A DNA stretch of 64,000 bases, taken from positions 50,160,750 to 50,224,749 of the forward strand of contig NC_081554.1 of the NCBI RefSeq assembly GCF_963082655.1, written 5' to 3'. Below are positions 1 to 10,179 of this stretch, in pieces. This DNA comes from Stomoxys calcitrans. Its lineage: Eukaryota > Arthropoda > Insecta > Diptera > Muscidae. A program made the translations under genes and the position numbers. A model generated the notes under the pieces. It did not search any database. It worked only from the letters and a program-made list of their open reading frames with translations, and was not told where the DNA came from. How positions within the stretch are numbered: position 1 is the first letter of the stretch; every line of letters starts with the position of its first letter.

Positions 1-66
1 ACAATTCTTAAAATATTCTTATATTCTTATATTTTCTTTCTTATATTTTTGTTTTTCTTTTTTCAG

Positions 67-159
67 GTATTGGATAGACAAGCTGAAAAAATCTCTCGAC
101 GAGAAATCTACAATGTTCTAAGTCATGCTGGTCTCATAGAAAGAAGAAAATTTTTCTAA
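67..159 (+). CDS. Last coding exon of an unrecognised gene (partial, 5' end outside window)
   Basis: A T-rich tract followed by CAG at 64-66 is a good splice acceptor. Immediately downstream an open frame runs 30 codons to a TAA at 157-159. The peptide starts VLDRQAEKISRREIYNVL and ends in the basic, aromatic tail GLIERRKFF. An AATAAA poly(A) signal lies 134 bases after the stop. The phase (0) and strand follow from the acceptor and the open frame. I do not recognise the family; the tail is charged and looks helical. The gene converges on Wdr75, whose 3' end lies less than 700 bases away. It could also be a chance acceptor plus short ORF, but the acceptor, stop and poly(A) signal agree. Confidence 0.5.
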   Translation, partial: VLDRQAEKISRREIYNVLSHAGLIERRKFF

Positions 160-292
160 ATTTCATCTCAGCAAGAGCCGTGGCTAATTGTTGTCGAAAA
201 TAATGTGAATAATAATAATTATTTTTATCAAAATAGCATATATTTAGGAAATTTTGAATTGTCTTGTATATATATATTCCCGGATTCTCTTA

Positions 293-298
293 AATAAA
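293..298 (+). promoter_or_regulatory. Poly(A) signal AATAAA for the upstream + strand gene
   Basis: Canonical AATAAA 134 bases after the stop at 157-159, in AT-rich sequence typical of a fly 3' UTR. Confidence 0.5.
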
Positions 299-481
299 AA
301 TGTCTATTCATTTCATTCATACTTAATAGGAAGCTAGGCGACAAAAAAAAACAAAATTTTAATTGTCAAATAAACTTGTATGCATATCATAATTACCTTA
401 ATAAATCAAAACTATATAAAAATACAAAATTCAAAATAAAGTCATAGAATTAAGACCTAAAGAAAAACAACAGCAACTAGT

Positions 482-487
482 TTTATT
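482..487 (-). promoter_or_regulatory. Poly(A) signal (AATAAA on - strand) for Wdr75
   Basis: TTTATT on the + strand is AATAAA on the - strand, 360 bases downstream of the Wdr75 stop at 847-849. It is the first canonical hexamer I find after the stop. Confidence 0.45.
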
Positions 488-846
488 ACAACATATGATG
501 ACATAGGAAGTGGCGCTATACAGCTATAGAGAAGCTATAAAGAAGGCGTGGTGGTCTTATTGCTCAGCTTACCATTGAGGATACAAATAAAAAGTGAACA
601 ACTTTTAGTTCTATGGCTTATCAAGAAATCTATGACAGTTATTTAGATAAAATTCATAAATACATATTAATTTACAATGGGGTTAGTTTAAAACTATAAA
701 AGATTAATTAACTATTTCCATTTAGAGAGTTGAAATAGCTAAGCCATTGAACTAAAAGCCAGTAATTTTGAAATTTAAAAATTAAATTAAGTCTAACTCA
801 ATGTGAGTTTAGACAATAGCTTAATAATCTTAAAATTGCAAACTTC

Positions 847-1254
847 TTAAAAATCCAAATGTATGGTTTGTTTCGCTATTAACCGTAGTCTTGTCTCCTC
901 CAAGTCTTCGTTGGCGGGCATATCTTCAGATTTGACTTTATGTATGCGCTTCAGTTCTTCGGCTTTTCGCATTAGATCTTTGCGTATATTATTGTTGACG
1001 TTATTGGTGGCAGGTGAGGCATCATCTTCATCATCTGAATGGTTGCCCCCAAAACCATTTGTTGTAGTGCCATTACCATTAAGACGTGTTGACAAAGCAT
1101 CGCCGCCGCCGACATCATCATCAGCATTGTTATGGTGGGAGTTTGTTTGACTACTGCTGCCAGTGGCGCTAGCAACTTTTTTAACCATGGACATTAGAAA
1201 ATCTTCACACATGAGACTCATGGGGGGCATAGTATGGGTGGACATGTCGATTAG
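847..1254 (-). CDS. Wdr75: Wdr75 coding exon 10 (C-terminal exon)
   Basis: An acceptor (polypyrimidine tract, then TAG at 1255-1257 read on the - strand) opens a phase-0 exon. It reads LIDMSTHTMPPMSLMCEDFL and then 115 more residues to a TAA at 847-849 (135 residues in all). Exon 9, 35 kb away, also ends in phase 0 with AVKA. The join AVKA-LIDMSTHTMPPMSLMCEDFL matches the conserved C-terminal motif of vertebrate WDR75, where an Ala/Ile-rich helix is followed by a TPAHxLPS-type segment and a Cys-Met-Phe-Val helix. The rest is low complexity (Asn, Ser, Gly and Asp/Glu rich, about residues 970-1035), then a charged helix RKDLMRKAEELKRIHK. This tail would be annotated as an orphan small ORF if the long intron were missed. 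Confidence 0.82.
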   Translation of the reverse strand, partial: LIDMSTHTMPPMSLMCEDFLMSMVKKVASATGSSSQTNSHHNNADDDVGGGDALSTRLNGNGTTTNGFGGNHSDDEDDASPATNNVNNNIRKDLMRKAEELKRIHKVKSEDMPANEDLEETRLRLIAKQTIHLDF

Positions 1255-1373
1255 CTAAAATGGCAAATATTTTGAGAAATTTGAAAGAAAATTAAGAATA
1301 AATACTAACGAATTATGGATGAAGACACATAACACTGTTACAACAACAGATCGTAGAGGCCAATAGTTTTTCT

Positions 1374-2270
1374 TTTTATAGCCACCACCATAAGATGGAG
1401 GTGTACTAATCTAGTCAGTCCGTTTGTAGGTTCGGTTAGGTAAGGACCCCATAAAGTATATATATTCTTGATCGTGTCGACATTCTGAATCGAACTAGCC
1501 ATGCCCTTCCGTCCGTCTGTCTGTCGAAATCACGATAGCGGTCGAACGCCTAAAGCTAGACACGTGAAATACTTCTAATTGATGTAGGTCATTGGAGATT
1601 GCAAATGGACCATATCGATTCAGATTTGGATATAGCTTCCGATCTCCCGATTTGGCTTCTTGAGCCCCTGGGAGCCGCAATTATTGTCCTTTTTGGATGA
1701 AATTTTGCACATAGTGTTCCGTTATGACTTGCAACAATTGTGAAAAGTACAGTCCAAATCGGTCTTTAACCTGATATAGCTCCCATATAAACCAATCTCC
1801 CGATTTGACTTCGTAAGCCCCTGGAAGCCTCCATTTTCATCCGATTTGGCTGAAATTTTGCACATAGTGTTCAGTCATGGCTTCAAACAAATGTAACAAG
1901 TACGGCCTAAATCGGTCGACAACCTGATATAGCTCCCATATAAACCGATCTCCCGATTTGATTTCCTGAGCTCATACAAGCAACAATATATGTCCGATTT
2001 GGCTGAAATTTTTGTAAATGGTGTTCTGTTATGACTTCCAACAAATGTACCAAGTACGGTCTAAATCGGTCTATAACCTGATATAGCTCCCATATAAACC
2101 GATCTCCCGATTTGACTTCCTGAGCTTTTACAAGCCGCAATATTTGTCCTATTTGGCTGAATTTTGCACATAGTGTTCGGTTAAGAACCGATTTTTTCCC
2201 ATTTCCCATATTTTAGCAGAATCCTTGGTTGTGGGTTCCCAAGATTCTAAGCATGCTTTACTAGTTTTAA
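1374..2270 (+). repeat. Hairpin-ended modular repeat (family A), copy A1
   Basis: The left end reads TTTTATAGCCACCACCATAA, with a nearby GGAGGTGTACTAAT, and is followed by a (GTCC)n/(GTCT)n tract. The body is about five tandem units of about 140 bp, each with the landmarks GATATAGCTCCCATATAAAC, CCGATTTGACTTC, TTGGCTGAAATTTTGCACAT and GTTATGACTTCCAACAA. The right end, AGCAGAATCC...GGTTCCCAAGATTC, ends at a CTTTACTAG-like tail. There is no transposase. ORFs across it are translations of the tandem unit. Confidence 0.8.
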
Positions 2271-2395
2271 AATATATTTAAAATCTTTTACCACAGTTTT
2301 TCCAGCATAGCATAAAAGAAAAATTTTTGTTTAATATTTACAACTATTGTGCTGACTTTCATTTTTCACTTCTATTTCACTTTCGAGGCGAGCTA

Positions 2396-3274
2396 AATGA
2401 TCATAGGATGGGGGTATACTAATTTCGTCATTCTGTTTGTAACACCTCGAAATATGCGTCTAACACCCCATAAAGTATATATATTCGTGGTCGTCATGAC
2501 ATTCTAAGTCCGTCCATATGTCCGTCCGTCCATCCGTCTGTCAGTGGAAAGCACGCTAACTTTCGAAGGAGTAAAGCTAGGCGCTTGATATTTTGCCCAA
2601 ATACTTTTTATTAGTGTAGGTCGGTTGGGATTATAAGTGGGCCAAATCGGTACACGTTTCGATATAGATATCATATAAACCGATCATGGGTCTTGACTTC
2701 TTTAGCTTTTAGAGGGCGCAATTCTTATCCGATTTGACTGAAATGTTGCACGAGGTGTTTTGTTATGACTTCCCCCAACTGTGCTTAGTATGGCGCAAAT
2801 CGGTACATAACCTGGTATAGCTGCCATATAAACCGATCTTGAGTCTTGATTTCTTCAGCCTCTAGAGGGCGCAATTTTCCTCCGATTTGACTGAAATTTT
2901 GCACGCGGTGTTTTGGTATTACTTCTAAAAACTGTGCTAATCATGGTGCAAATCGGTTCATAACCTGATAAAGCTGCCATATAAACCGATCTTGGATCAT
3001 GACTTCTTGAGCCGCTGGAGGGCGCAATTCTTATCCGATTTGGCTGAAATTTTGCACGCGATGCTTTGCCCAAATCGGTAAATAACCTGATATAGCTGCC
3101 ATATAAACTGATCTGGGGTCTTGACTTTTTCAGCAATTTTTATCCGATTTGGCAGAAATTTTGTACAACGGCTTCTCTCATGACCTTCGACATACGTGTC
3201 TAATATGGTCTGAATCGATCCATTGCTTGATACAGCTCCCATAAAAACCGATCTCCCGATTTTGCTTCTTGTTT
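2396..3274 (+). repeat. Family A repeat, copy A2 (no right end)
   Basis: Left end GGATGGGGGTATACTAAT at about 2407, GTCCGTCC tract at about 2510, then five to six units with the GGGCGCAATT variant. It stops where copy A3 begins. Confidence 0.8.
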
Positions 3275-3284
3275 TTTTTTAATT

Positions 3285-4590
3285 TTTTATACCCACCACC
3301 GTAGGATAGGGGGTTTATTCATTTAGTCATTCCGTTTGCAACACATCGAAATATCAATTTCCGACCCTACAAAGTACATATATTTCGAATCGTCGTAACA
3401 TTCTAAGATGATTTAACGATGTCCGTGTGTCTGTCTGTCTCTCCGTCCGTCTGTTGTAATCACTCTACAGCTTTTTAAAATTGAGATATTGAGCTGATAC
3501 GTCTTTCTGATCCACGCTGGTTAAGTTCTTGAACGGGCCAAATCGGACCATATTTAGATATAGCTGCCATATAGACCGATCTGCCGATAAAGGGTCTGAA
3601 GCCCATAAAAGATTTATTTATTACCCGATTTTGCAGAAATTTGAAACAGTGTAATATTTTAAACCTCCCCATACCTGACCTAAATATGGTTCAGATCGGA
3701 CTATATTTAGATATAGCTGCCATCAGACCGATCTCCGGATAAACGGTCTGAAGCCCATAAAAGCTTTATTTTTTATCCGATTTCGCTGCAATTTGAAATA
3801 GAGAGTTATTTTAGGCCTCTTGACATCCAACCCAAATATATTTCAGATCGAACTATGTTTAGATATAGCTGCCATCTAGACTGATCTGCTAATAAAGGGT
3901 CTGAAGCCCATAAAAACTTTACTTTTCATCCGATTTCGCTAAAATTTGAAACAGTGAGTTGGTTTAAGCCACCCAACATCCGACCGACATATGAGTCAGA
4001 TCAGATATAGATATAGCTATATAGATATAGCTGTGATATAGACTGATCTTCCAATTTAGGGTCTTAAAAAGTATATTTATTGTCTGAATATGTTACTTGT
4101 ATATCAGTTCTCAGGGCGTGAATAAAATATGATCGAGCACAGCACCTATTAAGATATAACTACTGATATAGGATGATTATTATATCCTTGTTTAGTTTGG
4201 TTCATATCGATCCAGATTTGGTTATAGGGTGTCATTTAGAATGACCTCTCGATTTAAAGTCTTGGCCCTATAACAAGCGCAGTTATTATCCGATTTAGTT
4301 GAAATTTGACGCAGTGACTCATGTTTGGCTTTTCTACGTCCATGTCCTATATGTTTCAGATCGGTTTATATTTGGACATACCTGCCAAAAAGACCAATAT
4401 TTTGTTCTTCCTAATATATATAAGTAACTGTTTTATGTTTTTTGGACCACTCAATGTCCGTACCAATTTTGAGTGCATAAGTTATCCAATTTTCACCGGA
4501 TTATGCCGATTATATACCCGAGGTGGTGGGTATCCAAAGTTCGGTCCGGCCGAACTTAATTCCTCTTTACTTGTTAAATATTTCGTTAAG
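3285..4590 (+). repeat. Family A repeat, copy A3 (divergent subfamily)
   Basis: It begins TTTTTATACCCACCACCGTA, followed by units of a different subfamily (GAAGCCCATAAAAG, TATCCGATTTCGCTG). It ends with the hairpin TTCGGTCCGGCCGAA and CTTAATTCC...TTACTTGTT at about 4540-4577. Confidence 0.8.
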
Positions 4591-4609
4591 TAGCCGTTGA
4601 GTGGAGCGG

Positions 4610-4930
4610 ACGTATTTTCATTTCGCTGAAAGAAAAATATCCGTATCTCAGAATAGGTACTACCTTTAAAGAAAAAATTTTACAGCCATACAGATTACAA
4701 GCGAGGCAGCCACTGCGGCTATGAGACTTAAGGCTATGGGATAATGGATTGAGAATAACAGCAGCTCATACCATTGCGGTATAATCGAGGCGCCGATAGG
4801 AAACCTGGAAGGAATGGACGGGGTTTCCGATCGGATACCTAAAACGACACTTGAGGTCGAGTGCGAGGCACTGCCGGATTAATATCCGCACCCTCTTATC
4901 GAACCAACCTAACCCAACCTACAACGATTG
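4610..4930. repeat. Moderately GC-rich dispersed repeat
   Basis: Sequence unlike its AT-rich neighbours (GTTGAGTGGAGCGGACG... CTTATCGAACCAACCTAACC). It has no ORF. The segment just after it (4918-4983) nearly repeats 2331-2400, so copies A2 and A3 and this stretch sit between short direct repeats. Confidence 0.4.
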
Positions 4931-5827
4931 TGCTGACTTTCATTTTTCTCTTCTAATTCCCTTTCAAGACGAGCTCAATGACCAAAAAAAATTGTTTTCT
5001 CTTTCCTTGATTTTTTAAAATTTTCGTTTAATGTGGCCTTTTGTAATTTTAAACATAAAAACTGCGTTTTAGAGATTTTTCTAAAAATATCTCTACATAA
5101 TTTATTTATCCTGTGCGTTTCATGCATTTCTACGAATTTTTATTTATCAAGATGACTATGGTTATGATGATGATGATCTTCATCACAATTAATTACAATT
5201 TGAATACGGGGTCACACTCAGTTGGTGTCCATGCTTACAAAAGGCCTCGACGCTTAAAGCGCAGCTTCAATGATCGGTGGCTTGGTTAAGCAGTCAGTCA
5301 GTGATTAAAAGTAATTAAATCAAACATGTCTTACAATTAGTCACTTTTCATTTCGGGCTATGAAATTTCAAAAAATAAAAAAAACAAATAAAAATTAACA
5401 AAAACAAAACGAAAATAATAATACTGCACTAAATTGAGGGGGAAATTAGTAATCTTGAGTCTTGTGGAGTGGAGCAGAGTAATATATGGGTTTTGTGAGC
5501 TATAACAAGCAATATTTGGTTTAAACAGGTTCTCATTGAAAGGGCAAATGAACGAAAACACTTTAACAAAATTGTTTATAATTGTTCTCGAAAGAAATAA
5601 CACTGGTCTACGGATAATTTGTAAAAATTCTGGAAAATTTGACAATAGGATGCTAAAGGTGTTCGATAAACGGCCAGATTTAGTCAAACATTTTTCGCTT
5701 AAAAGCAAAAATGTGATTTTCGTTGCTATATTATCTGCTGTTAGAAATTTGAGAAATGAGTACGCTAAAGTTTGTTCGGGTACTTTTCTAGTTACAATAC
5801 ACAGAGAGAAAGAACAATCTTTATTCT
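4931..5827. other. Unique AT-rich stretch with small open frames
   Basis: No family A-C repeat. It holds a 45-codon + strand ORF (5152-5289) and two long overlapping ORFs on opposite strands (5358-5894 - and 5529-5865 +). None is recognisable; they are discussed in the findings. Confidence 0.4.
5152..5289 (+). CDS. Candidate small secreted-peptide ORF (low confidence)
   Basis: ATG at 5152, TAA at 5287-5289, 45 residues. A short hydrophobic N-terminus (MTMVMMMMIFITI) is followed by a basic cluster KRPRRLKR. The last residues are SFNDRWLG, with Gly directly before the stop. Cleavage at the basic cluster and C-terminal amidation would be the usual fate of such a layout, but the ATG run derives from a microsatellite-like stretch and the ORF is very short. 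No known neuropeptide ends this way to my knowledge. It may be chance. Confidence 0.2.
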   Translation: MTMVMMMMIFITINYNLNTGSHSVGVHAYKRPRRLKRSFNDRWLG

Positions 5828-7690
5828 CTTTTTGGTACCACCACCAAAGTATATTAATATTATAATTCCGTTTGCAACACATTGAAATATCCATTTCCGA
5901 CCCTATAAAGTATTTATATTCTTGATCGTCGTAAAAATCTGAGACGATCTAGCCATGTTCAACCGTCTGTCTGTTGAAATCACGTTACATTTGAAAACAA
6001 GTAAAAGCGTGCTAAGTTCGGCTGGGCCGAATCTTATATACCTTCCACCATGGAGCGCATTTGTCGAGTTCTTTTCCCGGCATCTCTTCTTAGGCAAAAA
6101 ATGATATAAGAAAAGATTTGCTCTGCTATTAGAGCGATATCAAGATATGATCCGGTTTAGACCACAATTAAATTATATGTTGGAGACCCGTGTAAAACGT
6201 CAACCAATTCGAATAAGAATTGCGCCCTTTGTGGGCTCAAGAAATAAAATAGAGAGATCGATTTATATGGCAGCTGTATCGGGCTATAGACCGATTCAGA
6301 CCATAATAAACACGTATGTTGATGGTCATGAGAGGATCCGTTGTAAAAAATTTCAGGCAAATCGGATAATAATTGCGACCTCTAGAGGCTCAAGAAATCA
6401 AGACCCAAGATCGGTTTATATGGCAGCTACATCAGGTTATGGACTGATTTGAACCATACTTGACACAGTTGTTGGATATCATAACAAAACACGTGGTGCA
6501 AAATTTCATTCTAATCGGATAAGAATTGCGCACTCTGGAGGCTCAAGAAATCAAGACCCAAGATCGGTTTATATGACAGCAATATCAGGTAATGGACCGA
6601 ATTGAACCATACTTAGCACAGTTGTTAGAAGTGATACAAAAACACTATGTGCAAAATTTCAATCAAATCGGATGAGAATTGCGCACTCTAGAGGCTCAAG
6701 ATGTCAAGACCCAAGATCGGTTTATATGACAGCTATATCAGATTATGGACCGATGTGAACCATACTTGGCACAATTGTTGGATATCATAACAAAACACGT
6801 CGTGCAAAATTTCATCCCAATCGGATAAGAATTGCGCACTCTAGAGGCTCAAGATGTCAAGACCCAAGATCGGTTTATACAATATGACAGCTATATCAGG
6901 TTATAGACCGATTTGAACCATACTTGGCACAATTGTTGGATATCATAACAAAACACGTCGCGCAAAATTTCATTCCAATCGGATAAGAATTGCGATCTCT
7001 AGAGGCTCAAGAAGTCAAGACCCAAGATCGATTTATATGGCACCTATATCAAAACATGGACCGATATGGCCCATTTACAATACCAATCGACCTACACTTA
7101 TAAGAATATATATACTTTATGGGGTCTTAGACGAATATTTCGAGTAGTTACAAACAGAATGACGAAATTAGTATACCCCCCATCCTATGGTGGAGGGTAT
7201 AAAAAAATAGAAATATTGAGCTTAAACTTTGCACAGACTAAATTTTTTGTCCATGGGCTAAGTTCGAAGATGGGCTATATCGGACTATATCTTGATATAT
7301 TCCGCATATATACCGATCTGCCGATTTGAGGTCTTAGCCCTATGAAATCCACATTTATTATCCGATTTCGCTAAAATTTAGGACAGTGAATTGTATTGGG
7401 CCTCTCGATATCTTATTCAATATGGCCCAGATCGGACAGTGATTTGTAGTAGGCCTCTCAACATCTAATTCAATATGGCCCAGATTTAGATATAGCTGTC
7501 ATATAGACCAATCTCTCAATTAAAGGTCTTGGGCCCATAAAAGGCGCATTTACTATCCGATTTCGCTGAAATTTGGAACAGTTAGTTATGTTAGGCCCCT
7601 CGACATCCTTGTTTAATAGCTGCCGTATAGACCGATCTCTCGATTTAAGGCCTTGAGTCTATACTAGGCGCATTTATTGTACATATATCC
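5828..7690 (+). repeat. Family A repeat, copy A4, split by copy A5
   Basis: Left-end material (5828-5997: CACCACCAAAGTATATTAAT, then a GTCTGTCTG tract) resumes at 7207 with ATTGAGCTTAAACTTTGCAC and divergent units (GACCGATCTGCCGATTTG) to about 7690. The order of motifs matches copy A3 (head, then ATTGAGC, then units) once the central insert is removed. Confidence 0.65.
5998..7206 (-). repeat. Family A repeat, copy A5, complete and inserted in A4
   Basis: Read on the + strand it starts ACAAGTAAAAGCGTGCTAAG with the hairpin TTCGGCTGGGCCGAA and CTTCCACCATGG. It contains about six tandem units and ends CCATCCTATGGTGGAGGGTA. Both ends are present, making it a nearly full-length - strand copy of about 1.2 kb. 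Confidence 0.8.
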
Positions 7691-7699
7691 AGATTTGCA

Positions 7700-8940
7700 A
7701 ACATTTTCAGGGTTCTTTTTTCAGGGACGCTACAAAAGTAGACCGAAAGTGACACGTAACAACGCCATATTTTTTGCCACTGTTTTGACATTTCCCTTCA
7801 GTAAAGTTTGCCATTTCCTGATGGGAAGATACACGAGCCAACAACGAGTCGAAATTATTAAAATTTGCTACCGAACTTCGGAGGCCTCATCGTTTTCATC
7901 AAAAAATCATCTTCAGCGATTAGGCTCATTTCTGGCTGAATGGCTTCATCAATAAGCAAACTATACGTTATTGGTTAGACAGCGATCGACAAGTACTCCA
8001 AGAGTCATCATTGTATCCCGAAAAAAGTTTAAGGTTTGGTGCGGTTTATGGGCCGGCGGCGTTATTGCGCTGTACTTCTTCCGTGATGATTTAGACCGTT
8101 ACTGTGAATGGGAATCGATACACCCAGAAAAATAAGTCTGCTGATATCAACAAACACTGTCTGATTAAAGTTTTAAACTTTTGAATAAATCCAATCAAAA
8201 TTGTTGAACTTCTAAGCAACGATTGAAGAATTTGGTATATATTAATAAAAAACAAAAACTATTTTAGGCGTTAATTTTTTGTCTAAAAGTATAGTTATAA
8301 TGTCTGCTGCTTTTTTAATTCGATCAACAATTACCTAATTGTACAAAATTTCAAAAAAAAAATGAATTAAATGGTTGAAAATTGAAGTTTTTCGACATTT
8401 TAGAGCTTTTTTAACTTTTTAAAATTTGAAAACAGCAAAAAATGTTTGCTGTTTTAGCAGAAAATCACTACTGTCCCATTTTAAGCAGACTTTCTGCTGT
8501 TTCAGCAATCATTTTTTTTTTTGTTTTTACTAACAAATTTCTATGAGTGTATCGTTCAATGATAATCGAATATTTTTGGCCGCAATTGGATGACATGGAC
8601 TTGGAGGACATGTGGTTCCAACAGGACGGCGTCGCAAGCCATACAGCGAATGTCAAAATCAATTTATTGAAAACCAAGTTTGGAGAACGTGCCAGCTGAC
8701 GAAATGATTCAGTCGATTGGCTGCCTTGGTCGTGCAATTTGACGCCGTTAAACTATTTTCTGTGGAGCTACGTCAAGTCTATGGTCTATGCCAACAAGCC
8801 AGCGACGATTGATAGACTTCGTACGAATATCAAATGTGAAATTGCAGCAGTATCGGCAGATTTATGCTTGAAAATCGTCAAAAATTGGGTTCAGTGTCTA
8901 TATTTTTGCAAGCTTTTATTGAAAAGCGTCAGTCCCTGAG
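7700..8940 (+). pseudogene. Decayed mariner-superfamily transposase, interrupted by a MITE
   Basis: Frames scattered over this stretch give MGRYTSQQRVEIIKICYR (N-terminal helix-turn-helix region), VWCGLWAGG plus an ALYFF-like segment, LEDMWFQQDG, then LTPLNYFLWSYVKSMVYANK and a conserved C-terminal helix (LRTNIKCEIAAVSADLCL). These are hallmarks of mariner-type DDE transposases; the QQD aspartate and the L-T-P-x-N region hold catalytic-core positions. Many frameshifts and stops are present, and a 429-bp MITE (8121-8549) splits the catalytic domain. The copy is not functional. Confidence 0.75.
8121..8549. mobile_element. TA-flanked MITE with CACCCAGA / TATGAGTG ends (copy 1)
   Basis: The element starts CACCCAGAAAAATAAGTCTG and ends AACAAATTTCTATGAGTG, an imperfect terminal inverted repeat, with TA on both sides. 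It is 429 bp and non-coding. It sits in the mariner transposase remnant and is related to the copy at 20229-20721. It is inferred to be a Tc1/mariner-mobilised non-autonomous element. Confidence 0.7.
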
Positions 8941-9304
8941 ATCTCAATGTAGACCCCCAGGCACACTCTGCCCTCCAGCTGTGATCCATCAGTGAAGCAT
9001 GAACTTCCAGATGGCAATACCAGAGTTGCGCCAATCCCAGACTGTGTCGATAGCAGCATGTAACACTGTGTAACACTGTTAGCAGCACAGACTTCCTGAC
9101 TAAGATTTTCTTTTTCTTTGACTTGCAGGCACGAGATAAATATGAGCACCACACGGGCTGGAACTTTGAGCTACCATCTGTATGGTGTTCATCGTGATCA
9201 CCAGGAGCTTAGCTGGGAGCTACCGGACACTTCCACAGGTCGCAGATGGTGGAATTCTCCTTTCAATCAGCGGCATCGAGTGGAAAAGTCTCAATAGGCT
9301 TCGT
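8941..9304. repeat. Fragment of the composite dispersed repeat also seen at 29540, 55000 and 60000
   Basis: Contains phrases such as ATGAGCACCACACGGGCTGG and a GCTTAGCTGGGAGCTACCGG segment that recur elsewhere in the window. No coding potential. The boundaries are approximate. Confidence 0.5.
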
Positions 9305-9548
9305 ATCTAGGCCGAAAAACATGCCTGTACCAAATTTCAAGACGATCGGATGATAAATGCGACCCGTACTTTGTACACAAACATGGACAGACAGACACAC
9401 AGACGGGCATAGCTAATTCGAATCATAAAGTGATTCTGAGTCGATCGGTATGCTTATCAATAGGTCTATCTCTCTTCCTTTTGGGCGTTACAAACAAATG
9501 CACTAAGTTATAATACCCTGTTCCACAGTAGTGGTGTAGGGTATAAAA
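9305..9548 (+). repeat. Family B dispersed repeat, right-end fragment
   Basis: Landmarks are CCTGTACCAAATTTCAAGAC, ATGGACAGACAGACACACAG, AAGTGATTCTGAGTCGATCG and AATACCCTGTTCCACAGTAG, ending in GTAGGGTATAAAAAG. A longer copy is at 24345-25272. Confidence 0.65.
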
Positions 9549-10179
9549 AGATTTGTATCTTATCGTTATCTGTTGTTGTCCCTACCTCTTCAAAGACCAC
9601 AGAATATCCATGACTTTTTGATTTGAAACTACTGTGCAACGATTTAACATTTAATGGATGAAGACATAACCATAACCTATCCCAACCTTACAAATTGTCT
9701 ATTTTAAAATGTTTCCGTAGCTTAGTGTAAAATATATTTTTATTGCATTTTAAATATGTTTTTTTAAAATTTTGTAAAAGACAAGTAAATATGTTATTGT
9801 TTGGATGATTAAATGTTTGTGTGTGTTTAGTTTCAAATTCTGTTGTTGACAAGTGGGAAATTTTGTTTTTTATTTCACTTTTTTCTGTTAAAAAAAAATT
9901 TAATTTAGCTGACCAAAAAGTCATCTCAAATTAAATTTTTATTTTCAATTTGTTTGGGTTGAGTCAACATTTATTGATGAGAAGAGGCGCACACATGCAC
10001 TCGGCCAAAAATACGCTTGCCTTTAAAGAAGGAAATTATGGCAAGACAAAATTTCATTTCCCCAATACTGAGGAATGAAATTAGCAATAGCTCCCCAACA
10101 GGTTTTTTGGTATTCACCCTTAACGTAACAAAGGTCACGCATGTAGGTTTCAACAAAGATCAACGATATCTTGATTTTA
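9549..10179. other. AT-rich stretch, nothing recognised
   Basis: Homopolymer-rich sequence with short overlapping ORFs on both strands that look random. No repeat family is identified. Confidence 0.4.

Larger units (their letters stand above)
160..846. other. Convergent 3' UTR / intergenic stretch
   Basis: AT-rich, no coding potential. It holds the + strand AATAAA (293-298) and a - strand AATAAA (482-487), so the two convergent transcripts end within about 200 bases of each other. I see no recognisable repeat. Confidence 0.5.

Noticed and set aside
847..1245. Independent small gene starting at the ATG at 1245
   Set aside because: A splice acceptor lies just upstream, the phase matches Wdr75 exon 9, and the peptide matches the WDR75 C-terminus, so it is an exon.
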